DNA from: Enoplolaimus lenunculus
Lineage: Eukaryota > Nematoda > Enoplea > Enoplida > Thoracostomopsidae
Assembly: GCA_030248215.1 (NCBI GenBank)
Contig: JASANG010001819.1
Location: forward strand, 62,001 to 126,000
Direction: 5' to 3'
Length of the DNA stretch: 64,000 bases
Shown here: piece after piece, positions 1-12,800 of the stretch
How positions within the stretch are numbered: the stretch's first letter is position 1
Layout of the letters: every line of letters begins with the position of its first letter
Made by a program: the position numbers and the translations under genes
The notes under the pieces: model-generated
What the model saw: the letters and a program-made list of their open reading frames with translations, nothing else
What the model was told of the DNA's origin: nothing
Databases searched by the model: none

Positions 1-763
1 AAGGTTTGACACGGTGATGTAAAACAGAATAAGTTTGAAATTAAGATTTTGAACAATTTTCTATTCCGGGTTATTGAATCCTAATTGTATACGTAGTCGC
101 GGAAAAATTTAATCAGTTTGCAAACTGACTTTTAATTACATTACAACTATTTAATTCAATTCCAGACTACGTAACATTTTACTATAAAATTGTACAAAAC
201 TTTATAAAATCCAAAAGTTTTTAATTGCAATTTTAAAACAGCAATAATTAATGGTGTAATTAAACAATGGTTACTGTTTACGCTTTCAAATATATTTTCC
301 ATTCGAGACTACGTTACATTGAATATAATTCCATTCCTGACTACTTACGTCATTATTAAAATTCACTTCAGACTACGTCGACATTACCTAAACTCCATTC
401 CAGACTACGTAAACGTTACACACATTCATTTCCTCACACCGTTAATTATATTTTAGTTTAAGTTGAGACAAACTGAAAATTGATTAAACTTATATTGAAA
501 TAACGGATATTGAATAAAAATAAAACTACCATTCCTAAATTTTTGAAACAAAACTGCTATTCAAGCCAATCGCTAATTGGTCTAAGCAAATTGCAATAAT
601 TATAAGCTAATAACAATTTAGCCTTGGACCACTGGCATTTCTTTATGCTGCGCTTAGCTGGTGGAACTGATATGATTCTAAATATATGCCGTTGGTTGTA
701 TGCAGAATTGTTGTTACTCTGAATAGTGACTTGGCTAACGCCATTTAGAAATTAAATGCTTAC
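1..763. other. unc-89 intron sequence with degenerate ACTACGT repeats
   Basis: Between about 110 and 430, spaced copies of TTCCAGACTACGTAACATT-like sequence recur at irregular intervals, like an old minisatellite. No exon was found. Confidence 0.5.
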
Positions 764-893
764 CATTTGACGGATGGTTTCTTTCCAGCCGGCATACTAA
801 TTTTACACGTCATAGTTACGGTTTCGCCTTGTTTGATATGAACATTTTTCAACGGAACCACGAACGAGAGTTTTTCTTTCTTTTCTGTTTCAA
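764..893 (-). CDS. unc-89: unc-89 exon: Ig 18 first half; last exon in window
   Basis: 130 nt, phase 1 in, 2 out. VETEKKEKLSFVVPLKNVHI, KQGETVTMTCKISMPAGKKP, SVKW ending TG/GTAAGC. The second half is not in the remaining 763 bases, so the gene continues off the window. Confidence 0.9.
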
Positions 894-3800
894 CTGTAAT
901 TTCAAGAAATAACATTATAAAATTAGGTATAAGCTCATTTTTACGCTTGCGCTTAGGCTAGAAGCTTAAGCATAGGAGAATATATGCCTATACTATTATT
1001 ATGGCCCTGTTCTATACAGTGGTCTATGCGTGAAATAACATTATTTCGCTATAAAAAGTTGCGGTAATGATTGAAATAACACATTAGGGCTGGAAATGCT
1101 GCAAAATAACATTTTATGGTAAAAAGATTGGGGTCAATTCTAGAGGCATCCCAAGTTTCTCTTTGACAAAAATTTATCGAGGAGATATTTAGAATTTGAA
1201 AATGTTGAGTTTCGAAATTTAGCACGCTTTTTAGTTTAATTTTACAATTTCACCTTGATGCTCTACAAAAATTTTAGAACCGAAGCTGGAATATTTTCGA
1301 TTGTTTGAAGGCTCAGCATCAACTTTCAAAGGTGCTATACACATAGTTGAGAATATGGCTAAAACAATTTAGTCAAATTCTCAATTGTTGTATAGAACAC
1401 TTATCGTTAGTAATTTAAAAGTTTCTACACTGCCTAGCAACGATATATGTCGGCGACAATTCTCACGTTTAAAACGGTAGCGGAACCAGTTGCAAAAATA
1501 GCCTTAGTTTAGAGTTTTCAATTTATTGATTCAAAAATTTCGATATGTAACATTGCTATCGGAAACTATTTGGGCCCCTCAAACAAGTCCTGGTTATCTA
1601 CGAACCTGATTGTAACTTTCCAGCCTTACAACGGGCTCGTAGCCAGAACTTCATTTCGACATGGTATGTTCTGTTTCTCATGTATTAAAAGACATATTCT
1701 GTATTTGTAAAATCCGCAAGGTCAAGACAGTTGAAAAAGCTTTTTCCGTGTTTTTTCAGAATTTTCAGAAGAGGGACACATTCCCTTTATCTCTCTCGAT
1801 GTATGCAATCAGTCCTACGAACGTTTAAAGGAACGTTGAAAGAGCATTTGTTTCTTCAGAACTTCCGGTAGGGGGATATATCCCTTTATCCCATCCCTGC
1901 CTCGCTAACCTTGAAGCCCTCCAGCAGTTTCCGCTTTGCCTGCTTCGTTAACGACAACACAATGATATTTGCCAACGTCATCTTGAGCAACATTTGATAT
2001 AATTAACTTTTGTCGGCCGTCATCAGTGCTCAACATTTGAACATGTTCATCAGGTTGTACCGCGGCACCGTCTTTGTACCTAAAACTTCATTTAGCTTCA
2101 GTGTCCGGGATACTTTAAAGCTTTTTAGCTTCAGTGTCCCGGATACTGAAAACAAAGACGCTTCAGTGTCCAAGATGCTGAAACTTTTTGGCTTCTGTGT
2201 GTTAGACACTGAAGCTTTTTGAGCTCCAGTGTTCACTATACTGCATCCTCAAAAGTTTCCTGGGGTACTCAAGATATTGTGGACGTTGCATAAAATTTAT
2301 CATATAATATGTCCGATTCATAATGTTTTAAGAGTTTGCCATTTGTCAACTGAGAATGAAAATTTTTATTCAAATTTTTAGAATAATATGCAAATAGTAA
2401 ATGACGCAGCCGGATTCAAGTACAACAGGAGGTGAAAAATATGCGAACCGAGTCAAGGTAACGATTTTTGCCGGAGGTGAAAGAGAAACATAGTTAGGTA
2501 TTATTTTACTGATTTTTAACTGTTGTCTGCAATGTGTTACAAAAATGGGAGTTTTTCAGCTTTGTTTTGAGAAATCTCGAGGAAGAAAGCTTACAACGCA
2601 GCTACATTTACCACCGTATAAAACCAAAACTGCATGAGACTATTCAACAGGAGTATGCAACTAAGTGCATTAAAGGAGTGTGGACCAAAAGCACAACGTG
2701 CGCTAAGTACATTAATTTCTACACAGAATATACCCAACTGCACACTCTTGTAAACAGAGTCAATGGCTGGGTTTCTGAAACCATACTTAAGTACGACTTA
2801 GTACTTAAGTACGTAACCATTTTGTCGTTTTAAAAGCTTACTTAAGTCAAGTAAATACTTAAGTCAATGGCTAATTTGATGTATTACAGATTAACAGCTC
2901 AGACATACTAACATTGGTCTAACTGAAATTGTAAGAGTCATAGTGCCTCCTTAACATGAACCAGAACTATTGCTTTTTTAGTATAACTTAAGTAAATACT
3001 TAAGTATAACTTAAGTAAATAGTTAAGTGAAATTTCAGAAACCCAGCCATTATCGACTATTGCTGCAACTAATTTTAACTACGTACCATGCGACTGTAAA
3101 CTTAGTTCCTGCAACTGCACACTCGAGTTCAACGTGTGTGCCTTCTTTCGACACGCACTCTTTTAACGGTTCGATAATTTCCGGTGCTGCTTCTTGTATC
3201 CTTCCGGTACTTTCTTCGATATCCATTTCTTCGGCTACTGAAACATAATTTTCTAATTTATAAATAAACAAAGTTGCATAAGTTTGTTTCAGCATTTTTC
3301 AAAAGTAATTAATATTTCAACCCTAACCAATTATATTGGCCAATAATTATCAGTTGTGAAATACTTAATTTAATATTATTTTTAGCAGAAATTAGATAGA
3401 TTTTAAATAAAAATTATTATTTTAGCAGGCAACAAGACATTACTTAAAATCAGAATTAGCACTTACTGTTAGACAAATTCAACTCATTTGTAGAACTGAA
3501 AAATTAAAGTTTAGAAAGATTTTAACCGAACATAAACAAAATCAAAGTGTAAACAAAACTTGAAATAAACAATAAATAATGTACTTACCAGAGTAATTTG
3601 CTTATTTTCATGCAATTCGACATATCAAAAATATAAACAAAAACTAAAGCAAACAGATCGACTTAAACCAAATGACAAATTCAAAGAACATCAACAATAA
3701 TAAGGGCTGTATTCTCAACTCAGTGTAGCACCAATCGCCAGATTTGGTTCACTCGCTTCTAGTAGCTCTGTTTTAGCTGTATCCACACAGGGTCGGCTAT

Positions 3801-6800
3801 AGCATAGTCGTGGCCAAGCAATCCGGTCCGAGTTGCCCGCAATAAAATGTTTCACAGCTCTGTAGCTACGTGGTCCACGATAAACATTTTCGTTTGCCAA
3901 GCTGGGGCCACTCAAAAGGCAGCCTTCGCAAATTGGGGGTTTGGGGGCACTTCCGAACGGCTCCGGTTGCACAGTACTTCATTTAGTTTTAAGCCAAACG
4001 ATTAAAGAGTTTACCACATAATCTGGAGTAGTAGGCGATTAGTACCACACTATCTTGAGAATACTGACCCTGGAAAAATAAGAACCTAAAATGAAAACAA
4101 TTGTACTAAAGTAAAGGTAACATATAAACGAAACAAAAACTGCTTATACAAATAAATGTGAACCAAAAACTGTTAAATCAGGTTAAAATAAACCAAAGAA
4201 AATCAAGCTCAAACAAAAGACAAACTAAAACTAATACAAATGGCAAATTTCAGCAAACCTGGAAAATGAACACCAGCGTGTTCAACCTAGGTAATCGAAG
4301 CGCTGTTTACATCTGTGGCCAATGTATTGAACAGGGCGGAACAGTAGTACAAACATATTCGTAAGCCTTAACCTAAGCCTAAGCCGAAGCCAAAAATAGT
4401 CAAAAACTTAAGCTTAATCTATCCCTGGCCCACAGAAAAACGTTCCGCGCCTGATGTTTACATGGGCCACATCAGTTATACACCAACATCTTCCCTCCTC
4501 AAACTGGTCGCAAAGCAGTAAAGGTTACTTAAAGGGTTTAAACGTTCACGTTTTTTGCTCAACTTATTTCCTGACCCGAAATATATCGAAAAAACATTTT
4601 GGCACAACTTGTGCTGTTTAATCTTAAAAAAAAGGATACAGAATATTTTCAAAAAAAACTACCTGATAGCTATAGTGTCTGGTTTACATATGAATATGAT
4701 TGTCTAAATTTTGAAATATTTCAAACCTTTTACGCCAATAAATAGTTAACTTTTCTAAAAATTCCTTAACCGCTTGTTGAACCAGGGCGAAATTTTATAC
4801 CACCACAGTGGTATCGTTTGGCGGATCCAGAGGTGTAACATCCCCTACCGGAAATATACAAAAAATAAATAAAATGAATATCATTTGCTAAAGTGGTACA
4901 CCAAAATTTACCACAGAAACAGCCCCTGGATCCGCCACTGAGTTGCATCACCGATCACTTACCATGAATAGTTAAAGGTGCTTTCGAGAAAATCGCTCCT
5001 GCAGGATTTGTCGCTTCAATCCGGTAGTTGCCTTGGTCTTCCGCTTTTGCATCCGCAATAATCAACTCGTGTGTACCGTCGTCTTTGGATACCAATTTAA
5101 CCCGGTTGTCTCCTGTGACTGGTTGATCATCTTTGAACCTAAAAATGCAAAATTTTTAAATCACAATATGTGCTCAATGATAACAACAAATTTTAGGTTG
5201 CAGTTGCGTAGAATGATATTTGGACTTAAGAGTGCCAGCATCGATAAAATGACTGAAAATTTGGCAAATTGTTTGCCTGCTGGAAATCAACAGGCACTGA
5301 AATCTCGCGGTCCATTAAGGTACTCTTCGTTGGTCCCTGCTACGTAGTAACATGTTAACGTTAGCTGATTAATGTTAAGGGAATTCATACTATGTCTAAT
5401 CTAAGCCTCTAAGTTTAAACCTCCCAGTCTGTAAGTCTTCCAATCTTCCTGCCTGTTAGTTAACGAGGGCTTTAAACTTTGTATAATGTGTCCATGGAAA
5501 TCAAAGACGGTTAATTTTTTATTCAATTTCTACCGAGATATTTCCACAATTCTAAATCCAAATTTCAGTGTCAATATAAAGGACAAACATAATCAGTAGC
5601 CCATGCTACAACCGGAGGTCTACGTCCTGCTTCAGTTGCGGCTGAAAGTCAACCTCCGGCTCCGGAAGTGGTTTTACTGGAGGTTCCGGGAATTTTAGTA
5701 GCCAAATTTTTTGCATTTTTTATTAAATATGTGGTTAATCTGTGAGTTTGTATCTAAATTTTAAAAATTTTCGGAATAAAATAGCCACAATTGCTCCAAA
5801 AAGACGTAGAAAAATTCTTTGTTTGAAATTTCTGAGCAGTAATTAAAATTTAGCCAATTTAGTGTGATTTTTCGCAACCTGATTTTGATTCGTTTCCGGC
5901 TCTGGTAAAGTTTGACGACCTCCAGCTCCGACTGTGTCTCCGCTATATACCTTTCACCTCCGGTCACTCCCTTGCAAACAAGAGGGAAATACAGGATATC
6001 TGGTGAAACGAGAAAAATTCTACAAGTATTTGGTGAAAATTTTCTTCGCATATTTGAAGAAAACTTTTGCATAAAATTGTTATGCCCTCAACAAATACAA
6101 TCCTCGCTAGTGGCTACAACCCAGAATACAATGAAATTTGAGAAAAACACATTATTTTAAATTTCTCATGGCAATATTTTAACACATATTTAATGATAGT
6201 TAACTGAAAATTTTTCGCTTAACCCTTTATCACATGAATATTTTCTATTTCCAATGAGACCTACATTTTTGCTAGGATTCGAACTCCAGTGACTGGAGTG
6301 GGAGGCGTATACCATCATTACTCAGCTATAGGAGCTTGACGCTCCAGCCCGAGGGGGCTCTCACGTCTTGTGGTGATTTAGCACTATGTATACTTGTTAC
6401 AATTGTTAAACACTGTGCGATATATTATTTAACGTATATACACTGCGTTGAGTTGCCTATGGGCAACTCAATGTGAGAAGGGGTTAAGACAATATATATG
6501 TAATTTTCAACAAATAAAACAGCAAAAATTTGCAAATGCAAGGCAATTTTTGTTTCTCAGAGCAACGAGAAATTAAAGTTGCGTTTGTAATATCTTCTCA
6601 TTGGTACCGGATATGATATATAAAACCGAAGCCTAAGCTATTAATACAAAAGTTACGATATGAATCATATTTTCTGCCAAGTACCGAACAATATATATTT
6701 CTGAAACTATTTTTCGTTTATATTAAAGCTCTACCTGCATTATGATTTTACAAGCATCGTCAGTGAGAAATTGTAGGAAATTTTATTATACTTTCACGCT

Positions 6801-9800
6801 TGTTAACACTAGCCGATCCAGATTGCGCGGGGGGTGACGTACGCCCCACCATCAGAAACTTTTTTGTGTTAAATTGATGAAGTACCTACCTTACACTTTT
6901 CTCCCGTCAGAATTTTTTTCGTAAAAAACACAATAAAATGGTAAGGTTCCTACCTTACAATTTTTCGCTCTCATAAATTTTTTTGGTGATACAATGATAA
7001 GATCTCTACCTTATAATTCTTGCGTTTCATAACATTTGCCACCCGCTTTCTAGTCAAAAAAATTTGTTTGCATCCGCCTCTGCTTGTTAAATTGTGAAAG
7101 TTGTTTTTACGGTTTTGCTGGACTTTTGCGCTAATGCAAAGAACAGGGCCGTAGCAGTAGCAAAAACATATTCCTTAAACCTAACCCTAAGCAAAAAATT
7201 GCCTAAACCTTGCTTTTCCACCTGTCATAGAAAAGGCCCCGTTGTCCAGATCGTACCTAGCTAGACTAACAGTGTGGCGATTATCAAGTCTTGTGAATTA
7301 AGTAAGGTACCACTGTCCCGTGGGAACACATCCGTTCAGATTGTCATTCTCGGGCATTATCTGCCATTTAAGTAAAGGTAACTGGAACTGTAAATCATCC
7401 GATTTCATACGACTATGAGTTTACGGCTGTTTGATCAAAGAGTCGAATAACAAAGCTTGACAATCATATTATTTTGTTTACTTTTAAAGTTCAAAGAAAA
7501 AAACTTCCTCTGTAACGAAGGACGTATTATCCTCGAAATATTTTCTATCCAAAACACGGCCGAAGCAGCCACCCCTCATACCCCCCCTTTTGGGGGGTAG
7601 CCCCCACCCCTTGAGTGCCACCACCTTAACGGGTTGAAACAAAAACCGCCGAAGTTTTAAAATGCGTTCGGCTTCTCGCTCGCGAGTTTGGGGGCCCCAC
7701 CGTGGAGTTTGGCGGGAGCCTTCACCTCTGTCTGCTCCGGCACTGATCCGAAATATATCTAGTACGTTTTGCTTCTAAAATTCAAATAATAGTTATAATT
7801 TCGCAGATTTGTACACATCATTTGCGAGACTTACAATTTGTAAACAAATTTTAGTCATCACTAGAACTATTAAGCCGACGTCTTAAAAGATTTTAGGTAA
7901 ACAACAGCGTTGGTACGGTCAGTTGTCAACATATTAATTTTATGATTTGGTAATGTAATACAAGCCAAGCCTATAGCCAGAAAAGGCTAGCAGTCCTGGT
8001 CTATTCCATCTAGATAGATTTCGAACTGTCTAGAAAAGTTTCGACGCCGCTTGTAAGCTTGTTTTTTCAATCGCATGCATCTTGGAAACTTGTTTTAGCC
8101 CCCATTCTTAGGTTGACCTTGCTATCTGCTTGATACAAGCTCTCTGTGTGCACTTTGTGATTTTTTGATTTTTCAATACTTGACACTATAGACTTAAACT
8201 TGAAAGTAATATTAATTTTTTAAAAGTTTCATAAAAACCCAATTCCTAATAGAAAAAAAGTTATAAGGTTCGTTAGGACAGTTTCGTAACAGTTGGATTA
8301 GGACTGACCCGCAACAAACCGTAAAAATGTTCACACAGCCGAGCAGGAACATGAGACAATTGTTGGAGAGTAAAACCTGAATACAACAGCTCTTCTCTGA
8401 ACCAAGGGACCCAGTAAATCTTATATGGCATAGGATCATTATTGGACCTTGGGTTTGCCGGCTATTAGCGGCGTCAGCAACATCCCTATACCTATATTTC
8501 AACGGATCTCAATTAACACCTTATAGACATCCCTATTTCATGCGTGCATGATACCAGGGAGCAATAGCTATAAAAGCAAATTTTGTGACAACCACTAGCA
8601 GATCCTAGGAGAGGGCCAGCAAACCCATGGCTCGCCAGTAGAAATGTCAGAACCAAATTATTGTATTAAAAGATTTAACACTAAAATTGCGTTTGGTTTC
8701 TCACTCGCTTCGCTTATCAGCGTTTTACACTATTAGAATACCTACAGTGTGACTCAGTAATTTTTTTTCGATACTGACACCAGAACTCAAATCAAATTTG
8801 AGATCAACTTGACCATGTACACAAGGTATATTTTTCGATAAATCAATAATACTCAATGTTACCATCCATTTCGTACAAAATTATTCGTCCGTTCTCGATT
8901 AAATTATTATAATTTACGAAAAATACTCTAATCTCACATGCTTTGCTATTTTATTTTATGTTTTCTCTTCTCATAAGACCATTTAAACAAAAACGGCATT
9001 TACTTTAAGTTAAATTCTCGCAATTGTTTCGTTTTGATCTCTATACTAAACCGTGTTAGCATTCAATGCAGGCCTATTAGCCCGGTCACCTTGAAATGAG
9101 GGCTAAACATTGTTTAAAGGAACGGCATACAAGGGTTTTCGACGACTTACAAGCAAGGTTGCAAATTATTTGTGGAAGCCAAAATTCTTCTAGGGGTGGG
9201 GTTGAGTCTTCCCTGGCCCCGTTTGACTACGGGACCGATACCACGTATATTTAATGCTACGATCGGTCTATGTTAATAGCTATAGCGGTCTGTTCACTAA
9301 ACTTAGCCTAAATCTAAGACCAATCGTAAGCTTAACTATAGGCCTAATCATAAACCTACGGTCTCCTTGTTTACTATAGTGGCCAGGCCTTTCAGACACG
9401 GGACATAGATCCTATACGCAGAGCATCGATCTCGTAAACCAATTAAACCAGTTTTTTCGGCCCTAACCACCGTTAATACAAATTTCTGGCCCCAACACTG
9501 GCCGAACCCTTCTTACTTGAGTAAATATTCAAACAAGATTACACGATTGATTGTAAAATCATTTTGGCGAATGGTAAACGTTCTATATTTCAATATTTAA
9601 ATATTTCATATCATTGAGGCTCTGCTGATCAGATGAGCATGGAGTATGAGCCCCCCCACTATTTGCCTATTCGTCCGTAATCATAATTGTATGCCCGTTT
9701 TTTATAAAATTGTTTTAAATATTAACGTTAAATTTCTACATTTTCAAATATGTATTAAGGATTGAAAAATTAATACGTTTTTGAATACCAGCCACTAGCG

Positions 9801-12800
9801 AATCCAGAAGGTGATCGCGATTGGCGTAGGTCCCCACGTCAGAATATTTTTTAAGATAAAATGGTAAGATTCATACTGTACAATTTTCTCCCCTCAAAAA
9901 ACTAACACATATATAGCATACAGTAAAACTTGCGTTGCATTATATACTATAGCCAGTCAGCCACCCTCCGGGCATCTATGTAGTATAAAGTAAAAATTCA
10001 GTTGCATTACTATTACCAGCCAAGCCAGCCCCACCCGGCGAGTAATTTCTGCATCCGCCGCTGGTAACAACAAGCGTGTTGCACTCTACGTTCAGGCGTT
10101 AATTGCAGCGATACTCAGTGACTGGAACTTTGCAAATATACACCGAAAGCCTGGTGTATGAATGATTTAACGAAACAACTATTTTATAGTAAAATTTTAG
10201 ATTTGAACATTAGAAAAAAACTCGTGAATCACATCTTAGATATACTATAACAATAGACGGCTTAGCGCAGAGTGCAAATTTCGTTTTATCTATATCTATT
10301 CTATTTACGGATAGGTGTACGGTGGGATGTACCTGTTCTAGGCCAATCTGCAATGCAGGCCAATTACTAATTGACCTGGTCAATCGGATATTTTGAGCAA
10401 ATTTGTATTCATAGTGGTTCTCATAATATGGTTCAATTTGATTGGACAGCCTGTTCCATAGCGTTTAACCGAGGCAAAACTTCTATTACACAGAATAGCT
10501 GATTGGTCCGCACCAATTATTAGTAATTGTTCGGAATAGCCGATAAGCTTACGACATATATCTTTATCAGCCGTGTTGTGCTAATAATTTAGCTATAAAA
10601 GGGTTCGTCTAAGTCGACAATGTGTTTTATAGCCAAATCGCTGAAGAATACGGGGGAGATGCAACCAGGGTTCACAGAATAATCACCTTCGATCCAAATT
10701 GTTATGCCTAATTGCCAGCAGTAGCCTTACATTCTGTACAAGTCAACCTGGGTTTCTTAAACATCAAATCAAACATTTTTCAACTAATTTATCGCATATT
10801 AGGCATTCATGCGTCTACTTACAATAATTTAAGGACCATGACTCGTATTTTTATGTGTATAGCACCAATCGCCAGAATATTAATAGATTTTCAAACAAAC
10901 GAAAAGAAACAACTACAAATGTCAAACGCCGCTCGTAAATACGACCATCCCGTTGCAAAAATTGTTCCAAATTTGAACTTATCCTCGCTATTGTCAACTG
11001 GTAATAGGTGCTACATACATTTCAGAATATGGGCATTGCAGTGAATCTACCTGTATGCTTATAATGCTAAATCGCCAGCCTTATTGTTAGCGTTCAATTT
11101 TAACTATGTAACATTAATATACCTCGATTTCAGAATACCCTAAGCTTTGTCCAATGAATCCTTCATTATTGGTTCTATGCTTAATTGTCAACATATTTCC
11201 ATGGGTCGTGCACGGTAATCACACATTAGATAGGTCACCTGTGAGGTACTTTCGACAATATCCTTTACATCAACTACAATCTGGTCAGTCTCATGGAAGT
11301 CATGACTCGAACTCGATATTGGAAAAGATTGCATTTTCACCACTCCAATGGCCTGTATGCATCAAGCAATGTGATAAAGAACTATTTACCGCTGCCGATA
11401 TAGCGAACGGATATGAAGGTAGGTTTTATTGTTGTTTTTGTTGTTTTATTGTTTTATTGTTGTGGTTTTCGCTGTTTTCATCATTGGTAGAGTTATAACC
11501 AGCGGGTCAGTTTCTGAATGTATGACGTTCGCTAGTTACCTATTTTATAGCTGTTTAGAAGATATTTTTACATTTTTAGTACAAAATATTACGCAATATG
11601 TTGGAAAGCGACATGTGTCTTGCGGTGGATCAATGACCTACCCGCGGCCGATCCAAGAACGACCGCCTGGGCTTATCCCTCCTAATAAGAGCAAAAGAAA
11701 AGATTTTGTATTAAGTTTAGCATTTAAGTAGAGTTCCACATTTCGATCGCTTCGATCAGTTGCTTTTATTCCACGATTTATGTTAGGCGTGACAACCCTG
11801 TTTTTTTGAAACTTCTATATCGTCCGCTAGTGAAATATTGCCTTGTTGAATATAATTGCCATCAAGTTGCTAATTCTTTTCAAAAACCAATGTTTCAGTA
11901 GGCTTTTTTTGGTGCCTACCGGTATCACTTATAATTTCTGACTAACTCGCTGGTTTTGAGCTGTTTCATATTTCAGGACACGGCCTTTTACTCGACTGCG
12001 GGCTAATTCGTGAACGATGCTTAACAAACGCAACCGGATGTAATTATATATTTGAATGGCATCGGTTTTCTGGTTGTGAAGACAGTCGGGTTCCGGTGAA
12101 CAGGGGCCGGTTCCAAGTTGACTCTCGAAAAGGTTCGCTGAAGATTGATCCAGTTGAAATGAAAGATGTCGGTATGTGGGCGTGTCGACTTATCATTCAA
12201 ATGACCGCAGACGGGGTTGAGTCAAAAAAGTACGCGTTCACTCATTTCGAGAAGAAAATGGTATTTGTTACGCCGTCAAATAAACAGGTTAGTCAAAGGG
12301 CGCAGGAGCGTAGCTAGAATTTTCAATTGAAAGGGATCTTCGCAGATGATTAAAAGGTATAACAGCGAAACACTCGAGAGCGAAGTGACGAAAACCCATA
12401 TTTGAAACCGGAACTTCAATCTGAGAAACCTGAAGGTCGATTTCAGATCCGGGTACAATTTATGGTGCAAAGGGGGAGTTGTGTCGTGTTGAAAACAGTT
12501 GTGTCTATTGATGACAACTCATACAGTCAGCAAGCAACAGTTAAATAGGGCCCATATTCTCAAAAGTGTATAGCAACTGTCATCATTTGCCAATAGGTTT
12601 TCAAATTCAGTAACTACTGCGGTTGTTGGACTCAAAATTGGTACAGGATTAAGCCCATGTATAGAACAGGGCCGGGTCGTTTTCCTGTGGTGCTATAATA
12701 GAGTCAGTTTAAGCTTTAGACTAACTTTTTGCTTATGCTTGGGCTTAGGCTTAGGATTAGACTTAAGCACATTAATATGCTTATGCTACCGTTCCGGTCC

